Below, piece after piece: positions 1 to 9,551 of a DNA stretch of 51,947 bases. The stretch is from Paraburkholderia heleia NBRC 101817. Lineage in GTDB: Bacteria > Pseudomonadota > Gammaproteobacteria > Burkholderiales > Burkholderiaceae. The stretch spans positions 1 to 51,947 of the forward strand of contig NZ_BBJH01000059.1 in the NCBI RefSeq assembly GCF_000739775.1, given 5' to 3'. A program made the translations under genes and the position numbers. The first letter of the stretch is position 1, and each line of letters begins with the position of its first letter. The notes beneath the pieces are model-generated. The model saw nothing but the letters and a program-made list of their open reading frames with translations. It did not search any database and was not told where the DNA came from.

Positions 1-63
1 CGCAAGGGGGTGGCGAGAAATAATTCCGATCGCCGCTGGCAGCGATCGAATCCCGCCGAATCG

Positions 64-840
64 TTACTTGTTCCTGAATACGGGCTTACGCTTCTCGACG
101 AAGGCCGCCATCCCTTCCTTTTGATCTTCCGAAGCAAAGAGAGAATGGAACAGCCGGCGCTCGAAGTGCACGCCTTCAGCAAGCGTCGTCTCGTAAGCGC
201 GATTCACTGACTCCTTCGCCATCATCACGGCGGGCAAAGAGAATTCGCAGATGGTCGCTGCCGCGGCCAACGTTTCGTTCAGCAGATCTGCTGCGGGAAT
301 CACTCGCGACACGAGCCCGGCGCGCTCCGCCTCTTCCGCGCCCATCATCCGCGCGGTCAGGCACAGGTCCATCGCCTTCGCTTTCGACACCGCACGCGGC
401 AGGCGCTGCGTACCGCCCGCACCCGGTATCACGCCCAGCTTGATCTCGGGCTGGCCGAACTTCGCCGTATCGGCGGCGAAGATCATGTCGCACATCATGG
501 CCAGTTCGCAGCCACCACCAAGCGCGAAGCCCGCAACCGCCGCGATGATCGGCTTGCGAATCAAGCGGATCGTTTCCCAGTTGCGCGTGATGTAGTCGCC
601 TTTGTACACATCCATGAAGGTGTAGCTCGCCATCATCCCGATGTCCGCGCCCGCAGCGAACGCCTTTTCACTACCCGTGATGACGATCGCGCCAACACCC
701 TCATCCGCGTCGAACGCCTTGAGCGCCGCGCCCAGTTCGTCCATGAGCGCATCGTTCAGCGCGTTGAGCGCCTTTGGCCGGTTCAGCGTGATCAGTCCGA
801 CCTTGCCACGCGTCTCGACCAGGATATTTTCGTACCCCAT
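64..840 (-). CDS. Enoyl-CoA hydratase (crotonase family), phenylacetate cluster
   Basis: A 258-residue crotonase that hydrates a trans-2-enoyl-CoA. The two catalytic glutamates of mitochondrial-type enoyl-CoA hydratase are visible at Glu112 (in CELAMMCD) and Glu132 (in GQPEIKLG), and the oxyanion-hole segment AAGADI is at 62-67. Length is normal for the family. I chose the ATG at 838-840 rather than the longer frame from 873 because a strong ribosome site (GGAAGGAGG) lies just upstream and the family normally starts a few residues before NILVE. It is divergent from paaN, with a PaaR-like palindrome between them, so I infer it serves as the 2,3-dehydroadipyl-CoA hydratase (PaaF role) or in general beta-oxidation. 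The sequence does not separate these two, so no symbol is given. Confidence 0.9.
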   Translation of the reverse strand: MGYENILVETRGKVGLITLNRPKALNALNDALMDELGAALKAFDADEGVGAIVITGSEKAFAAGADIGMMASYTFMDVYKGDYITRNWETIRLIRKPIIAAVAGFALGGGCELAMMCDMIFAADTAKFGQPEIKLGVIPGAGGTQRLPRAVSKAKAMDLCLTARMMGAEEAERAGLVSRVIPAADLLNETLAAAATICEFSLPAVMMAKESVNRAYETTLAEGVHFERRLFHSLFASEDQKEGMAAFVEKRKPVFRNK

Positions 841-909
841 AACTCCTCCTTCCACCAAAAGAAAGTCCCTCAAAAAATTTTTTACGCCGAACTTTGACTA
901 ATGCTAACA

Positions 910-938
910 TTGGCCAACCAACCGGTCGGTCAATTAAT
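910..938 (+). promoter_or_regulatory. Candidate paaN promoter with PaaR-like operator in the spacer
   Basis: TTGGCC (910-915) and ATTAAT (933-938) are separated by 17 bp, each matching the sigma70 consensus at 4 of 6 bases. The spacer holds an imperfect 14-bp palindrome at 917-930, ACCAACCGGTCGGT, with 12 of 14 positions symmetric. TetR-type PaaR repressors control paa genes in betaproteobacteria through palindromes of this ACCGACC/GGTCGGT kind. The position would let a repressor block both paaN and the divergent hydratase gene. The assignment to PaaR is an inference; no paaR gene is in the window. Confidence 0.5.
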
Positions 939-978
939 TGGCACGGGCCCCGTCCAACCTCTCAATCAACGTTGAGCC

Positions 979-2679
979 ATGACACATTCGCTGTTCGCCA
1001 AGCATGAAGGCGCGCTTCAAAAAGCGCTTGCCGCCATCGAGACCCGCGGCTACTGGAGCCCGTTCGCCGAAATGCCTAGCCCCAAAGTGTACGGGGAAAC
1101 CGCTAGCGCCGACGGCGAAGCCGCGTTCAAGGCCCACCTGAATCGCACCTTCGAGCTCGACCAGCCGTCGACGGGCGAAACCGTCGGCAGCGAGGCCTCG
1201 CCGTTCGGCTTCGCGCTCGGCGCGCGCTATCCGAAGTCGACGCCGGACCAGCTGATCGAAGCCGCGCGTCAAGCACAGCGCGATTGGCGCGCGGCCGGCC
1301 CGCAGGCTTGGGCAGGCGTGAGCCTCGAGATCCTCGAGCGCCTGAACCGCGCGAGCTTCGAGATCGCCTTCAGCGTGATGCACACAACCGGCCAGGCGTT
1401 CATGATGGCCTTCCAGGCCGGTGGACCGCACGCTCAGGACCGCGCGCTCGAAGCTGTCGCATACGCATACGACCAGCTGCGCCGCATTCCTGCCGACGCG
1501 CACTGGGAAAAGCCGCAGGGCAAAAACCCGCCCCTCGCGATGCAAAAGCGCTTCACCATCGTGCCGCGCGGCACCGGCCTCGTGCTCGGCTGCTGCACGT
1601 TCCCGACCTGGAATGGCTACCCCGGCCTTTTCGCCGATCTGGCGACGGGCAACACGGTCATCGTCAAGCCGCACCCCGGCGCGATCCTGCCGCTCGCGAT
1701 CACCGTGCGCATTGCGCGTGAGGTGCTGCGCGAAGCCGGCTTCGATCCGAACGTCGTGACGCTGCTCGCCACCGATCCCAACGATGGCGCACTCGTGCAG
1801 CAACTCGCGCTGCGCCCTGAAATCAAGCTGATCGACTTCACGGGCAGCACGCAAAATGGCGACTGGCTCGAGCGCAATGCGCATCAGGCGCAGGTCTACA
1901 CCGAAAAGGCCGGCGTGAACCAGATCGTGATCGACTCCGCGGAAGACCTGAAGGCCGTCGCCCGCAACATCGCGTTTTCGCTCTCCCTCTACTCGGGCCA
2001 GATGTGTACGGCCCCGCAGAACATCTATGTGCCGCGTGACGGCATCCGCACCGCTGAGGGCCAGGTGAGCTTCGAGGCCGTCGCTCAGGCGATTGCCGGC
2101 GCCGTGCAAAAGTTCGTCGCCGATCCGGCGCGCGCCGTCGAAGTGCTCGGCGCGATCCAGAACGAAGGCGTCATGGCTCGCATCGATGAAGCCCGCAAGC
2201 TCGGCACCGTGCTCGCCGACAGCCAGACGCTCGAACACCCTCAGTTCGCCGGCGCGCGCGTGCGCACGCCGCTCGTGCTCTCGCTCGACGCAGCCCGCGA
2301 CGCTGCCCAGTTCACGCGCGAATGGTTCGGCCCGATCTCGTTCGTGATCGCCACGGATTCGACCGCCCAGTCGCTCAAGCTGGCAGGCGCTACCGCGCGT
2401 GACCACGGCGCGCTCACGCTGTCCGTCTACAGCACGGACGACGCCGTGATCGAGGCGGCACACGAAGCGGCCATCACCGGCGGCGTGGCGCTCTCGATCA
2501 ACCTCACGGACGGCGTGTTCGTGAACCAGTCGGCGGCGTTCTCAGACTTCCACGGCACCGGCGCGAACCCCGCTGCGAACGCCGCGCTCGCGGACGCCGC
2601 CTTCGTGGCGAACCGTTTCCGCGTGGTTCAAAGCCGCGTTCATGTTGAACCGAAAGCAGCCCCCGCGGTAGCCGGCTGA
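979..2679 (+). CDS. paaN: Phenylacetic acid degradation protein PaaN (aldehyde dehydrogenase)
   Basis: A 566-residue aldehyde dehydrogenase-superfamily protein of the PaaN type. It is expected to oxidise the semialdehyde 3-oxo-5,6-dehydrosuberyl-CoA made after ring opening in the phenylacetyl-CoA pathway. The nucleophilic cysteine lies at about residue 343 in SGQMCTAPQN, and the preceding EKAGVNQ segment and the TGSTQNGDWLE cofactor region are typical. The protein ends after the dehydrogenase fold, with no C-terminal MaoC-like hydratase as found in PaaZ of E. coli, so the oxepin-CoA hydrolase step must be supplied by another gene. It is first in the plus-strand paa series, 97 bp before the thiolase gene, and a promoter with a PaaR-like palindrome lies upstream. 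The ribosome site is weak. Confidence 0.92.
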   Translation: MTHSLFAKHEGALQKALAAIETRGYWSPFAEMPSPKVYGETASADGEAAFKAHLNRTFELDQPSTGETVGSEASPFGFALGARYPKSTPDQLIEAARQAQRDWRAAGPQAWAGVSLEILERLNRASFEIAFSVMHTTGQAFMMAFQAGGPHAQDRALEAVAYAYDQLRRIPADAHWEKPQGKNPPLAMQKRFTIVPRGTGLVLGCCTFPTWNGYPGLFADLATGNTVIVKPHPGAILPLAITVRIAREVLREAGFDPNVVTLLATDPNDGALVQQLALRPEIKLIDFTGSTQNGDWLERNAHQAQVYTEKAGVNQIVIDSAEDLKAVARNIAFSLSLYSGQMCTAPQNIYVPRDGIRTAEGQVSFEAVAQAIAGAVQKFVADPARAVEVLGAIQNEGVMARIDEARKLGTVLADSQTLEHPQFAGARVRTPLVLSLDAARDAAQFTREWFGPISFVIATDSTAQSLKLAGATARDHGALTLSVYSTDDAVIEAAHEAAITGGVALSINLTDGVFVNQSAAFSDFHGTGANPAANAALADAAFVANRFRVVQSRVHVEPKAAPAVAG

Positions 2680-2776
2680 ACGGCCTATGCCGTTCAGCCG
2701 AATGGCGCCCGATTGCCCATCCCTCTAGCATGCAAGACGTGAGTGCACTCCTGCGCTCGCGCCCCAGGAATCCGAG

Positions 2777-3985
<1,209 letters not shown>

Positions 3986-4097
3986 CGCCTGCAGTATCGA
4001 CCGGCCGCCGGGCGATGCGTTCGGCGGCCTCAGACAGCTTTGCATGGGGCCGCACTAAACGCTAAAGCGCCAGGTGCGGCCGACAAGGAGACAACCG

Positions 4098-4889
4098 ATG
4101 CCCTACGATGCGATCCGCGTCGAAATCGACGCATCCACCCGCGTGGCCACGATCACGCTGAACCGCCCGGACAAGCTCAACAGCTTTACGCGCGCCATGC
4201 ACCGCGAGCTTGTCGCAGCGCTCGACGAGGTCGCCGCAGCCGGCGCGCGCGCCCTCGTGCTGACGGGCGCGGGCCGCGGTTTCTGCGCGGGCCAGGATCT
4301 CGCCGATCTCGACTTCACGCCCGGGGCGATGACCGATCTTGGTGACCTCATCGATGAGCATTTCAATCCGCTGATCAAGCGCCTGCAGGCGCTGCCGATG
4401 CCCGTGATCGCCGCCGTCAATGGCACCGCGGCCGGCGCCGGCGCCAATCTCGCCCTCGCCTGCGACCTCGTGCTCGCCGCACGATCCGCAAGCTTCATTC
4501 AGGCGTTCGTAAAGATAGGCCTCGTGCCCGATTCTGGCGGCACGTGGTTCCTGCCCCGGCGCGTGGGCATGGCGCGCGCGCTCGGACTCGCCATGACTGG
4601 CGAAAAACTGAGCGCGGAAAAAGCGGAGAGCTGGGGCCTCGTCTGGCAAGTGACCGACGACGCGGAACTCGCGCAAACGGCCGGCGCGCTCGCCGCGCGC
4701 CTCGCGCAGCAACCCACGCGCGCCATCGTCGCCACGCGCGAAGCGCTGCGCGCATCGGCCACGAACTCGCTCGACCGGCAACTCGATCTCGAGCGCGACC
4801 TGCAGCGCGAACTGGGCGCTTCGCACGATTACGCAGAAGGCGTGCAAGCGTTCATCGAAAAACGCGCACCGCACTTCGAGGGCCGCTGA
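4098..4889 (+). CDS. paaG: 1,2-epoxyphenylacetyl-CoA isomerase PaaG
   Basis: A 263-residue crotonase-family isomerase that converts ring-1,2-epoxyphenylacetyl-CoA to oxepin-CoA. The oxyanion-hole motif GFCAGQDLADLDF is at about 61-73. Asp145 in GLVPDSGGTWFLPR corresponds to the catalytic aspartate of PaaG, and a hydratase-type glutamate is not found at the equivalent of the second site. The ATG at 4098 was chosen over the frame-open codons at 4074 because AAGGAG stands 7 bp upstream. It is followed immediately by paaI (ATG two bases after the stop), so paaG and paaI are translationally close and surely co-transcribed. Confidence 0.93.
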   Translation: MPYDAIRVEIDASTRVATITLNRPDKLNSFTRAMHRELVAALDEVAAAGARALVLTGAGRGFCAGQDLADLDFTPGAMTDLGDLIDEHFNPLIKRLQALPMPVIAAVNGTAAGAGANLALACDLVLAARSASFIQAFVKIGLVPDSGGTWFLPRRVGMARALGLAMTGEKLSAEKAESWGLVWQVTDDAELAQTAGALAARLAQQPTRAIVATREALRASATNSLDRQLDLERDLQRELGASHDYAEGVQAFIEKRAPHFEGR

Positions 4890-4890
4890 G

Positions 4891-5361
4891 ATGTCCACCC
4901 AGGTCTCGCAGCTGCCTCAAAACGACAACCTGCCGCCTGACGAACTCGCTCGCGCGGCTGCGCAAGCGATGTACGAAGCCGACGGCTGCACTCGCGCGCT
5001 CGGCATGGAACTCCTCGAAGTGCGCGCCGGCTACGCGCGCCTCTCCATGGCCGTGCGGCCCGAGTTTCTCAACGGCCATCAGACCTGCCACGGCGGGATG
5101 ATTTTCTCGCTCGCGGATTCGGCGTTCGCCTTCGCGTGCAATTCATACAACGTCAACACCGTAGCGGCCGGCTGCTCGATCGAGTTCCTGCGTCCAGTCC
5201 TGCGCGACGAGGTGTTGACCGCCGAAGCCGTCGAACAGGTGCTATCGGGACGCAACGGGGTCTACGACATCCGCGTGACGAACCGGGCAGGCGAAACCGT
5301 CGCGCTTTTCCGAGGCAAGTCCGCGCAGATCCGCGGCAATGTCATTCCAGCCGCAACGTGA
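4891..5361 (+). CDS. paaI: Hydroxyphenylacetyl-CoA thioesterase PaaI
   Basis: A 156-residue hotdog-fold thioesterase. PaaI hydrolyses hydroxylated phenylacetyl-CoA and other blocked intermediates and so frees CoA when the pathway stalls. The family signature HGGMIFSLADSAFA is at 67-80, with Asp76 in the position of the active-site acid. Its start overlaps the end of the upstream paaG within two bases, and paaK follows after 67 bp, so the three form an operon. The protein is slightly longer at the N-terminus than E. coli PaaI, with about 20 polar residues before the fold. Confidence 0.93.
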   Translation: MSTQVSQLPQNDNLPPDELARAAAQAMYEADGCTRALGMELLEVRAGYARLSMAVRPEFLNGHQTCHGGMIFSLADSAFAFACNSYNVNTVAAGCSIEFLRPVLRDEVLTAEAVEQVLSGRNGVYDIRVTNRAGETVALFRGKSAQIRGNVIPAAT

Positions 5362-5428
5362 AGCGGATTTCCCCCTTCTCGATTCACTACGCGCCACGAG
5401 TCAAGTTCTTAAGATCCAGGAGACATCC

Positions 5429-6727
5429 ATGAGTACCACGCTGCAGCTCGAACCCATCGAGAAGGCGAGCCGCGACGAGCTTGCTGCGCTGCAACTCGAG
5501 CGCCTGAAATGGTCGCTGAACCACGCTTATGAGAATTCGCCGGTCTATCGCCGCAAATTCGACGAAGCGGGCGTGCATCCGTCCCAGGTGCAGTCGCTCG
5601 CCGATCTCGCGCGCTTTCCATTCACCACGAAGAAGGATCTGCGCGACAACTACCCCTTCGGCATGTTCGCGGTGCCGCAAGACCAGATTTCGCGCATCCA
5701 TGCGTCGTCAGGTACGACGGGCAAGCCGACCGTGGTGGCCTACACGGCGCGCGACATCGACACCTGGGCTAACCTCGTTGCGCGTTCGGTGCGCGCAGCG
5801 GGCGCACGGCGCGGCGACAAGGTGCACATCAGCTACGGCTATGGACTCTTTACGGGCGGCCTTGGCGCGCACTACGGCGCGGAACGCGCGGGTCTCACCG
5901 TCATTCCGTTCGGCGGCGGCCAGACCGAGAAGCAGGTCCAACTGATCCAGGACTTCCGTCCCGACATCATCATGGTCACGCCGAGCTACATGCTCGCTAT
6001 CGCCGACGAAATGGAACGCCAGGGCATCGATCCGGCCACCTGTTCGCTGCGCATCGGCATCTTCGGCGCGGAGCCGTGGACCAACGACATGCGCAAGGCC
6101 ATCGAGCAGCGCATGGGCATCACGGCCGTCGACATCTACGGCCTTTCGGAAGTCATGGGCCCGGGCGTCGCATCGGAATGTGCGGAAACGAAAGACGGCC
6201 CGACGATCTGGGAAGACCACTTCTACCCCGAGATCATCGATCCGGAAACCGGCGAAGTGCTGCCCGACGGCGAATTCGGCGAGCTCGTCTTCACCTCGCT
6301 CACCAAGGAAGCGCTGCCTATCATCCGTTACCGCACGCGCGACCTCACGCGTCTCTTGCCGGGTACGGCGCGCACCATGCGCCGCATGGAAAAGATCACA
6401 GGCCGCTCGGACGACATGTTGATCATCCGCGGCGTGAACGTGTTCCCCACGCAGATCGAGGAACTGCTGCTCAAGCAGCCGGCGCTCGCACCGCACTATC
6501 AGATCGTGCTGACGAAGGAAGGTCCGATGGACGTGATGTCGCTCAATTGCGAGCCGTGCCCGGAGACCGCACCCGATTACGGCGCGCTCGACGCGGCCAG
6601 CAAGGCGCTCGCCTACGACATCAAGGCGCTGATCGGCGTGACGTGCAAAGTGAACGTGCTCGAGGTGAACGGCATCGAGCGCTCGGTTGGCAAGGCTAAG
6701 CGAGTCATCGACAAGCGGCCGAAGTAA
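5429..6727 (+). CDS. paaK: Phenylacetate-CoA ligase PaaK
   Basis: A 432-residue ANL-superfamily ligase that activates phenylacetate with ATP and CoA to phenylacetyl-CoA, the first committed step of the pathway. The phosphate-binding loop SSGTTGKPTV is at about 93-102, the DIYGLSEVMGPG adenine-binding motif is near 240, and the C-terminal hinge TGRSDDMLIIRGVNVFPTQ is present. Length matches the family. The ATG at 5429 is preferred to the open frame from 5339 because CCAGGAGA lies just upstream and the upstream frame overlaps paaI. It is the last gene of the paa series and is followed by a perfect hairpin terminator at 6751-6780. Confidence 0.95.
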   Translation: MSTTLQLEPIEKASRDELAALQLERLKWSLNHAYENSPVYRRKFDEAGVHPSQVQSLADLARFPFTTKKDLRDNYPFGMFAVPQDQISRIHASSGTTGKPTVVAYTARDIDTWANLVARSVRAAGARRGDKVHISYGYGLFTGGLGAHYGAERAGLTVIPFGGGQTEKQVQLIQDFRPDIIMVTPSYMLAIADEMERQGIDPATCSLRIGIFGAEPWTNDMRKAIEQRMGITAVDIYGLSEVMGPGVASECAETKDGPTIWEDHFYPEIIDPETGEVLPDGEFGELVFTSLTKEALPIIRYRTRDLTRLLPGTARTMRRMEKITGRSDDMLIIRGVNVFPTQIEELLLKQPALAPHYQIVLTKEGPMDVMSLNCEPCPETAPDYGALDAASKALAYDIKALIGVTCKVNVLEVNGIERSVGKAKRVIDKRPK

Positions 6728-6750
6728 CCGCGGCTCGCAACGCGCAGCAA

Positions 6751-6780
6751 GAGAAAAGCCGGCAAGCGCCGGCTTTTCTC
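6751..6780. terminator. Bidirectional intrinsic terminator between paaK and mltA
   Basis: A perfect palindrome: GAGAAAAGCCGGC, loop AAGC, then GCCGGCTTTTCTC. It gives a 6-bp GC stem flanked by A4/T4 runs, so it can end transcription from paaK (plus) and from mltA (minus, stop at 6811). Confidence 0.85.
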
Positions 6781-6810
6781 TTCACGCGTACAGCGCAAGC
6801 ACCATCGCGA

Positions 6811-8022
6811 TCACGAGTTCGGGAACAGCAGCCACATGCGTCCGCCCTGCTTCATCTTGCCGGCCAGATCGCCAGCGTCGTCGCCGAGGCCCCAAAAGTA
6901 GTCCGCGCGCACCCCGCCCTTGATCGCCGTGCCCGTGTCCTGGGCGAACACGAGCCGGTTGAGCGGCGTATTCGTGAGCGGGCGCGTGGTCTGGAGAAAC
7001 ACCGGCGTGCCAAGCGGGATCGACGACGGATCGACGGCAATCGAGCGTTCCGGCGTGAGCGGCACGCCGAGCGCACCGATTGGGCCATCCGCGCCGCCCT
7101 GCGCGTCGCCCTCGGAGCCCACCATCTCGCGGAAAAACACGAAGCGCGGATTGGTGTCGAGGAGCGCGTCCACGCGCGTCGGGTTCGCGCGCGCCCATGC
7201 CTTGATGCCCTGCATGGTCGCCTGCGCGGGCGTGAGTTCGCCGTGGTCGAGCAGCCAGCGCCCGATCGACTTGTACGGCTGGTTGTTGGTGCCGCCAAAG
7301 CCCACGCGCATCACGCTGCCGTCTTCCATCACGATGCGCCCGGAGCCCTGCACCTGCAGGAAGAACGCTTCAATCGGGTCGTCCACCCAGACGAGTTCGT
7401 TGCCGGCCAGCACGCCCGAACGTTCGAGCTGCGCGCGCGGCGGCATCGCGGCGCCCGGACGATAACCGGACGGCCAACGATACAGCGCGGTCTGATAGAT
7501 GCCGTGACGCGTGCGCGAACCGCGCAGCAACGGTTCGTAGTAGCCGGTCACGAGGCCGTCGAGCGTGCCGTCGTTGTTGGCGAACTGATAGGGCGTGAAA
7601 TACGTTTCGAAGAACGCACGTGCACTCGAGGCGTCCAGGTCGTCGAGCTGCGAGGCCGCCGAGCACGCGCGCTGCCAGCGCGGATCGCGCGCGAGGCGCG
7701 TGCAGTTCGCACGCAGCGCCGCGGTCACGCCGATCAGCGAATCATCCTGCCAGCCCTGCACCTGCTGCCAGGCGACCGGCGTGAGACGTTGCGCGGCGAG
7801 CTGCGAGGGCAGCGTGGGCGCCCCCTTGGGCGGCACGTTGTGCACGTAGCCCGGGCCGCCGCATGCGGCAAGCAAAGCCGCCAGCGAAGCCGCGCCCAAC
7901 CAGCCGCCTAACCAGCCGCCTAACCGGACACCCCAGCGGACACCCGAGCGACCACCCCAGCGGCCGCCGTCACGCCCAAGCGCCGACCCCACGCGATCTC
8001 GCACCTTTGTGAATCCCGGCAT
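6811..8022 (-). CDS. mltA: Membrane-bound lytic murein transglycosylase A
   Basis: A lipoprotein lytic transglycosylase that cleaves the MurNAc-GlcNAc bond of peptidoglycan to 1,6-anhydro products at the outer membrane. The C-terminal 3D domain is clear, with conserved aspartates in AVDPSSIPLGTPV and FAQDTGTAIKGGVRADYFWG. The YYEP/LRGS region typical of the MltA domain (TGYYEPLLRGSRTRHG) is in the middle. I chose the ATG at 8020-8022, giving 403 residues; no good ribosome site is visible, and GTG directly before it is possible. The signal region is odd: a long Gly/Arg-rich stretch precedes the lipobox LLAAC. It contains a 12-bp direct repeat (7901-7924) coding a repeated LGGW unit. Confidence 0.9.
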   Translation of the reverse strand: MPGFTKVRDRVGSALGRDGGRWGGRSGVRWGVRLGGWLGGWLGAASLAALLAACGGPGYVHNVPPKGAPTLPSQLAAQRLTPVAWQQVQGWQDDSLIGVTAALRANCTRLARDPRWQRACSAASQLDDLDASSARAFFETYFTPYQFANNDGTLDGLVTGYYEPLLRGSRTRHGIYQTALYRWPSGYRPGAAMPPRAQLERSGVLAGNELVWVDDPIEAFFLQVQGSGRIVMEDGSVMRVGFGGTNNQPYKSIGRWLLDHGELTPAQATMQGIKAWARANPTRVDALLDTNPRFVFFREMVGSEGDAQGGADGPIGALGVPLTPERSIAVDPSSIPLGTPVFLQTTRPLTNTPLNRLVFAQDTGTAIKGGVRADYFWGLGDDAGDLAGKMKQGGRMWLLFPNS

Positions 8023-8063
8023 CACCGGGACATCGAGACCCGAATCGACGTCAAAATCACGCC

Positions 8064-8069
8064 TACAAT
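8064..8069 (+). promoter_or_regulatory. Candidate -10 box for the small ORF at 8081/8093
   Basis: TACAAT matches the -10 consensus at 5 of 6 positions and lies 11 bp before ATG 8081 and 23 bp before ATG 8093. No convincing -35 box is visible 16-18 bp upstream. Confidence 0.3.
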
Positions 8070-8080
8070 ATTGGCTCTCG

Positions 8081-8236
8081 ATGGATGCCGCCATGTCAGA
8101 ACTGCTCGACGAATACCCGATGCTCATGTTTGGTCTGGAAGCGCTCCTTGCGCTGTTCCTGCTGGTTTTCATCGTTGTGTGGACCGCGTCGGGCAGGAAG
8201 AAGCAAGCCTCGCGCGACGATCGGCGTCAGGACTAG
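8081..8236 (+). CDS. Small single-pass membrane protein, unknown
   Basis: A 51-residue ORF (47 residues if the ATG at 8093 is used). One hydrophobic helix of about 20 residues (MFGLEALLALFLLVFIVVWT) is followed by a basic, polar tail rich in Lys, Arg and Asp, which predicts an inner-membrane protein with a cytoplasmic C-terminus. It is divergent from mltA and convergent with apaG, and a TACAAT box lies upstream. The charge pattern around the helix argues for a real gene, but I recognise no family and size gives little statistical support. Function unknown. Confidence 0.5.
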   Translation: MDAAMSELLDEYPMLMFGLEALLALFLLVFIVVWTASGRKKQASRDDRRQD

Positions 8237-8260
8237 CAGACCCCGAATTCTCGCGGCGGT

Positions 8261-8635
8261 TCAATGCAGCGTGCGCGGCATGCGCAGCACGAACTCGGGC
8301 ACGCTCGCCTCGAAGCGCTCGGCATCCTCGGCCACACAGAAGTACTCCCCGCGCATGGTGCCCACCGGCGTCGCGATCACGGCCCAGCTGGTGTACTCGA
8401 ACTGCTCGCCCGGCTTCAGAAGCGGCTGATGGCCGACCACGCCCAGCCCCTTCACCTCCTGCACGTGATTTTCGCTGTCGGTGATCACCCAGTGGCGCGC
8501 GATCAGCTGGGCGCTCACCTGACCGGTATTGCGAATGGTCAGCGTGTACGCGAAGGCAAATTGCCGGCGCTCCGGGTCCGATTCTTCGGGCAGGTAGCGC
8601 ACCTGCGACGTCACGCTGAATTCGTACTGGCTCAT
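8261..8635 (-). CDS. apaG: ApaG domain protein
   Basis: A 124-residue protein of the ApaG (DUF525) family, a fibronectin-III-like beta sandwich. Family hallmarks present are the N-terminal VTSQVRYLPEESDPE, the ARHWVITDSENHVQEVKG strand pair, GVVGHQPLLKPGEQFEYTS and the GTMRGEYFC segment near the C-terminus. The biochemical role is unsettled; ApaG is linked to CorD-type divalent-cation phenotypes in enterobacteria. The start at 8633-8635 is preceded by a GGAACAGGG ribosome site and gives the normal family length; the longer open frame to 8971 is not supported. It lies back to back with rpe, as in other Burkholderiaceae. Confidence 0.92.
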   Translation of the reverse strand: MSQYEFSVTSQVRYLPEESDPERRQFAFAYTLTIRNTGQVSAQLIARHWVITDSENHVQEVKGLGVVGHQPLLKPGEQFEYTSWAVIATPVGTMRGEYFCVAEDAERFEASVPEFVLRMPRTLH

Positions 8636-8814
8636 CCCTGTTCCATTCGCCCGGCTGCGGCAACTGAGTCCGTTGACTGAGACGCCCGCGCAGCAAGGCG
8701 CCCGCGGGCGCACCGCGAGGTGCGGCACATGGTTTGGCATTCTGCTTGATGCAACGGGCACCCGCAACCCGGCGCGGCCCCCGGCGCCCGCCGCGAATGG
8801 CTCTCCCGCTGACG

Positions 8815-8820
8815 TAAAAT
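8815..8820 (+). promoter_or_regulatory. Candidate -10 box for rpe
   Basis: TAAAAT (5 of 6 to consensus) lies 32 bp before the rpe ATG. It sits in the loop of an inverted repeat CTGACG...CGTCAG that starts at about 8809, and a nested ACGG-TTTTT-CCGT hairpin follows. No clear -35 box is seen. Confidence 0.3.
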
Positions 8821-8852
8821 ACGGTTTTTCCGTCAGTTTCCCGATTGCCGCC

Positions 8853-9551
8853 ATGACGCAATTCCGCATCGCCCCCAGCATCCTCTCCGCCGACTTCGCG
8901 CGTCTTGGCGAGGAAGTCCGCAACGTCGTCGCTGCCGGCGCCGACTGGATCCACTTCGACGTGATGGACAACCATTACGTGCCGAACCTCACCATCGGCC
9001 CGCTGGTGTGCGAGGCGATCCGCCCGCACGTGAGCGTGCCCATCGACGTGCACCTGATGGTGCGCCCGGTCGACCGCATCGTGCCCGACTTCGCCAAGGC
9101 CGGCGCGAATCTCATCAGCTTTCACCCGGAAGGCTCGGATCACATCGACCGCACGCTCTCGCTGATCCGTGACCACGGCTGCAAGGCGGGCCTCGTGTTC
9201 AACCCGGCCACGCCGCTGAACTACCTCGACCACGTGATGGACAAGCTCGATCTCGTGCTCATCATGTCGGTGAATCCGGGCTTCGGCGGCCAGTCGTTCA
9301 TTCCCGAGGCGCTCAACAAGCTGCGCGAGGCGCGCGCGAAGATCGACGCCTACACGGCCCGCACGGGCCGCGAAATCCACCTCGAAGTGGACGGCGGCGT
9401 GAAAGTCGACAATATCGCCGAAATCGCGGCGGCTGGCGCGGACACTTTCGTGGCGGGCTCGGCGATCTTCGGCAAGCCGGACTACAAGACCGTGATCGAC
9501 GAGATGCGCGCGCAGCTCGCAAGCGTCACCCACACTGCAAACGCAAAATGA
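8853..9551 (+). CDS. rpe: Ribulose-phosphate 3-epimerase
   Basis: A 232-residue TIM-barrel enzyme interconverting ribulose-5-phosphate and xylulose-5-phosphate in the pentose phosphate and Calvin cycles. Diagnostic segments are APSILSADFARLGEEV at the N-terminus, HFDVMDNHYVPNLTIGP, DVHLMV, MSVNPGFGGQSFI and the phosphate-binding DGGVKVDN. These provide the conserved Asp and His metal ligands. The ATG at 8853 gives the family length; the frame is open further upstream to 8673 but without family similarity. The gph start codon overlaps the rpe stop (ATGA), so the two are translationally coupled. Confidence 0.96.
   Translation: MTQFRIAPSILSADFARLGEEVRNVVAAGADWIHFDVMDNHYVPNLTIGPLVCEAIRPHVSVPIDVHLMVRPVDRIVPDFAKAGANLISFHPEGSDHIDRTLSLIRDHGCKAGLVFNPATPLNYLDHVMDKLDLVLIMSVNPGFGGQSFIPEALNKLREARAKIDAYTARTGREIHLEVDGGVKVDNIAEIAAAGADTFVAGSAIFGKPDYKTVIDEMRAQLASVTHTANAK

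Noticed and set aside
934..2463. 509-residue minus-strand open frame opposite paaN
   Set aside because: Arg/Glu/His-rich low-complexity translation with no domain; it is the antisense shadow of a high-GC gene.
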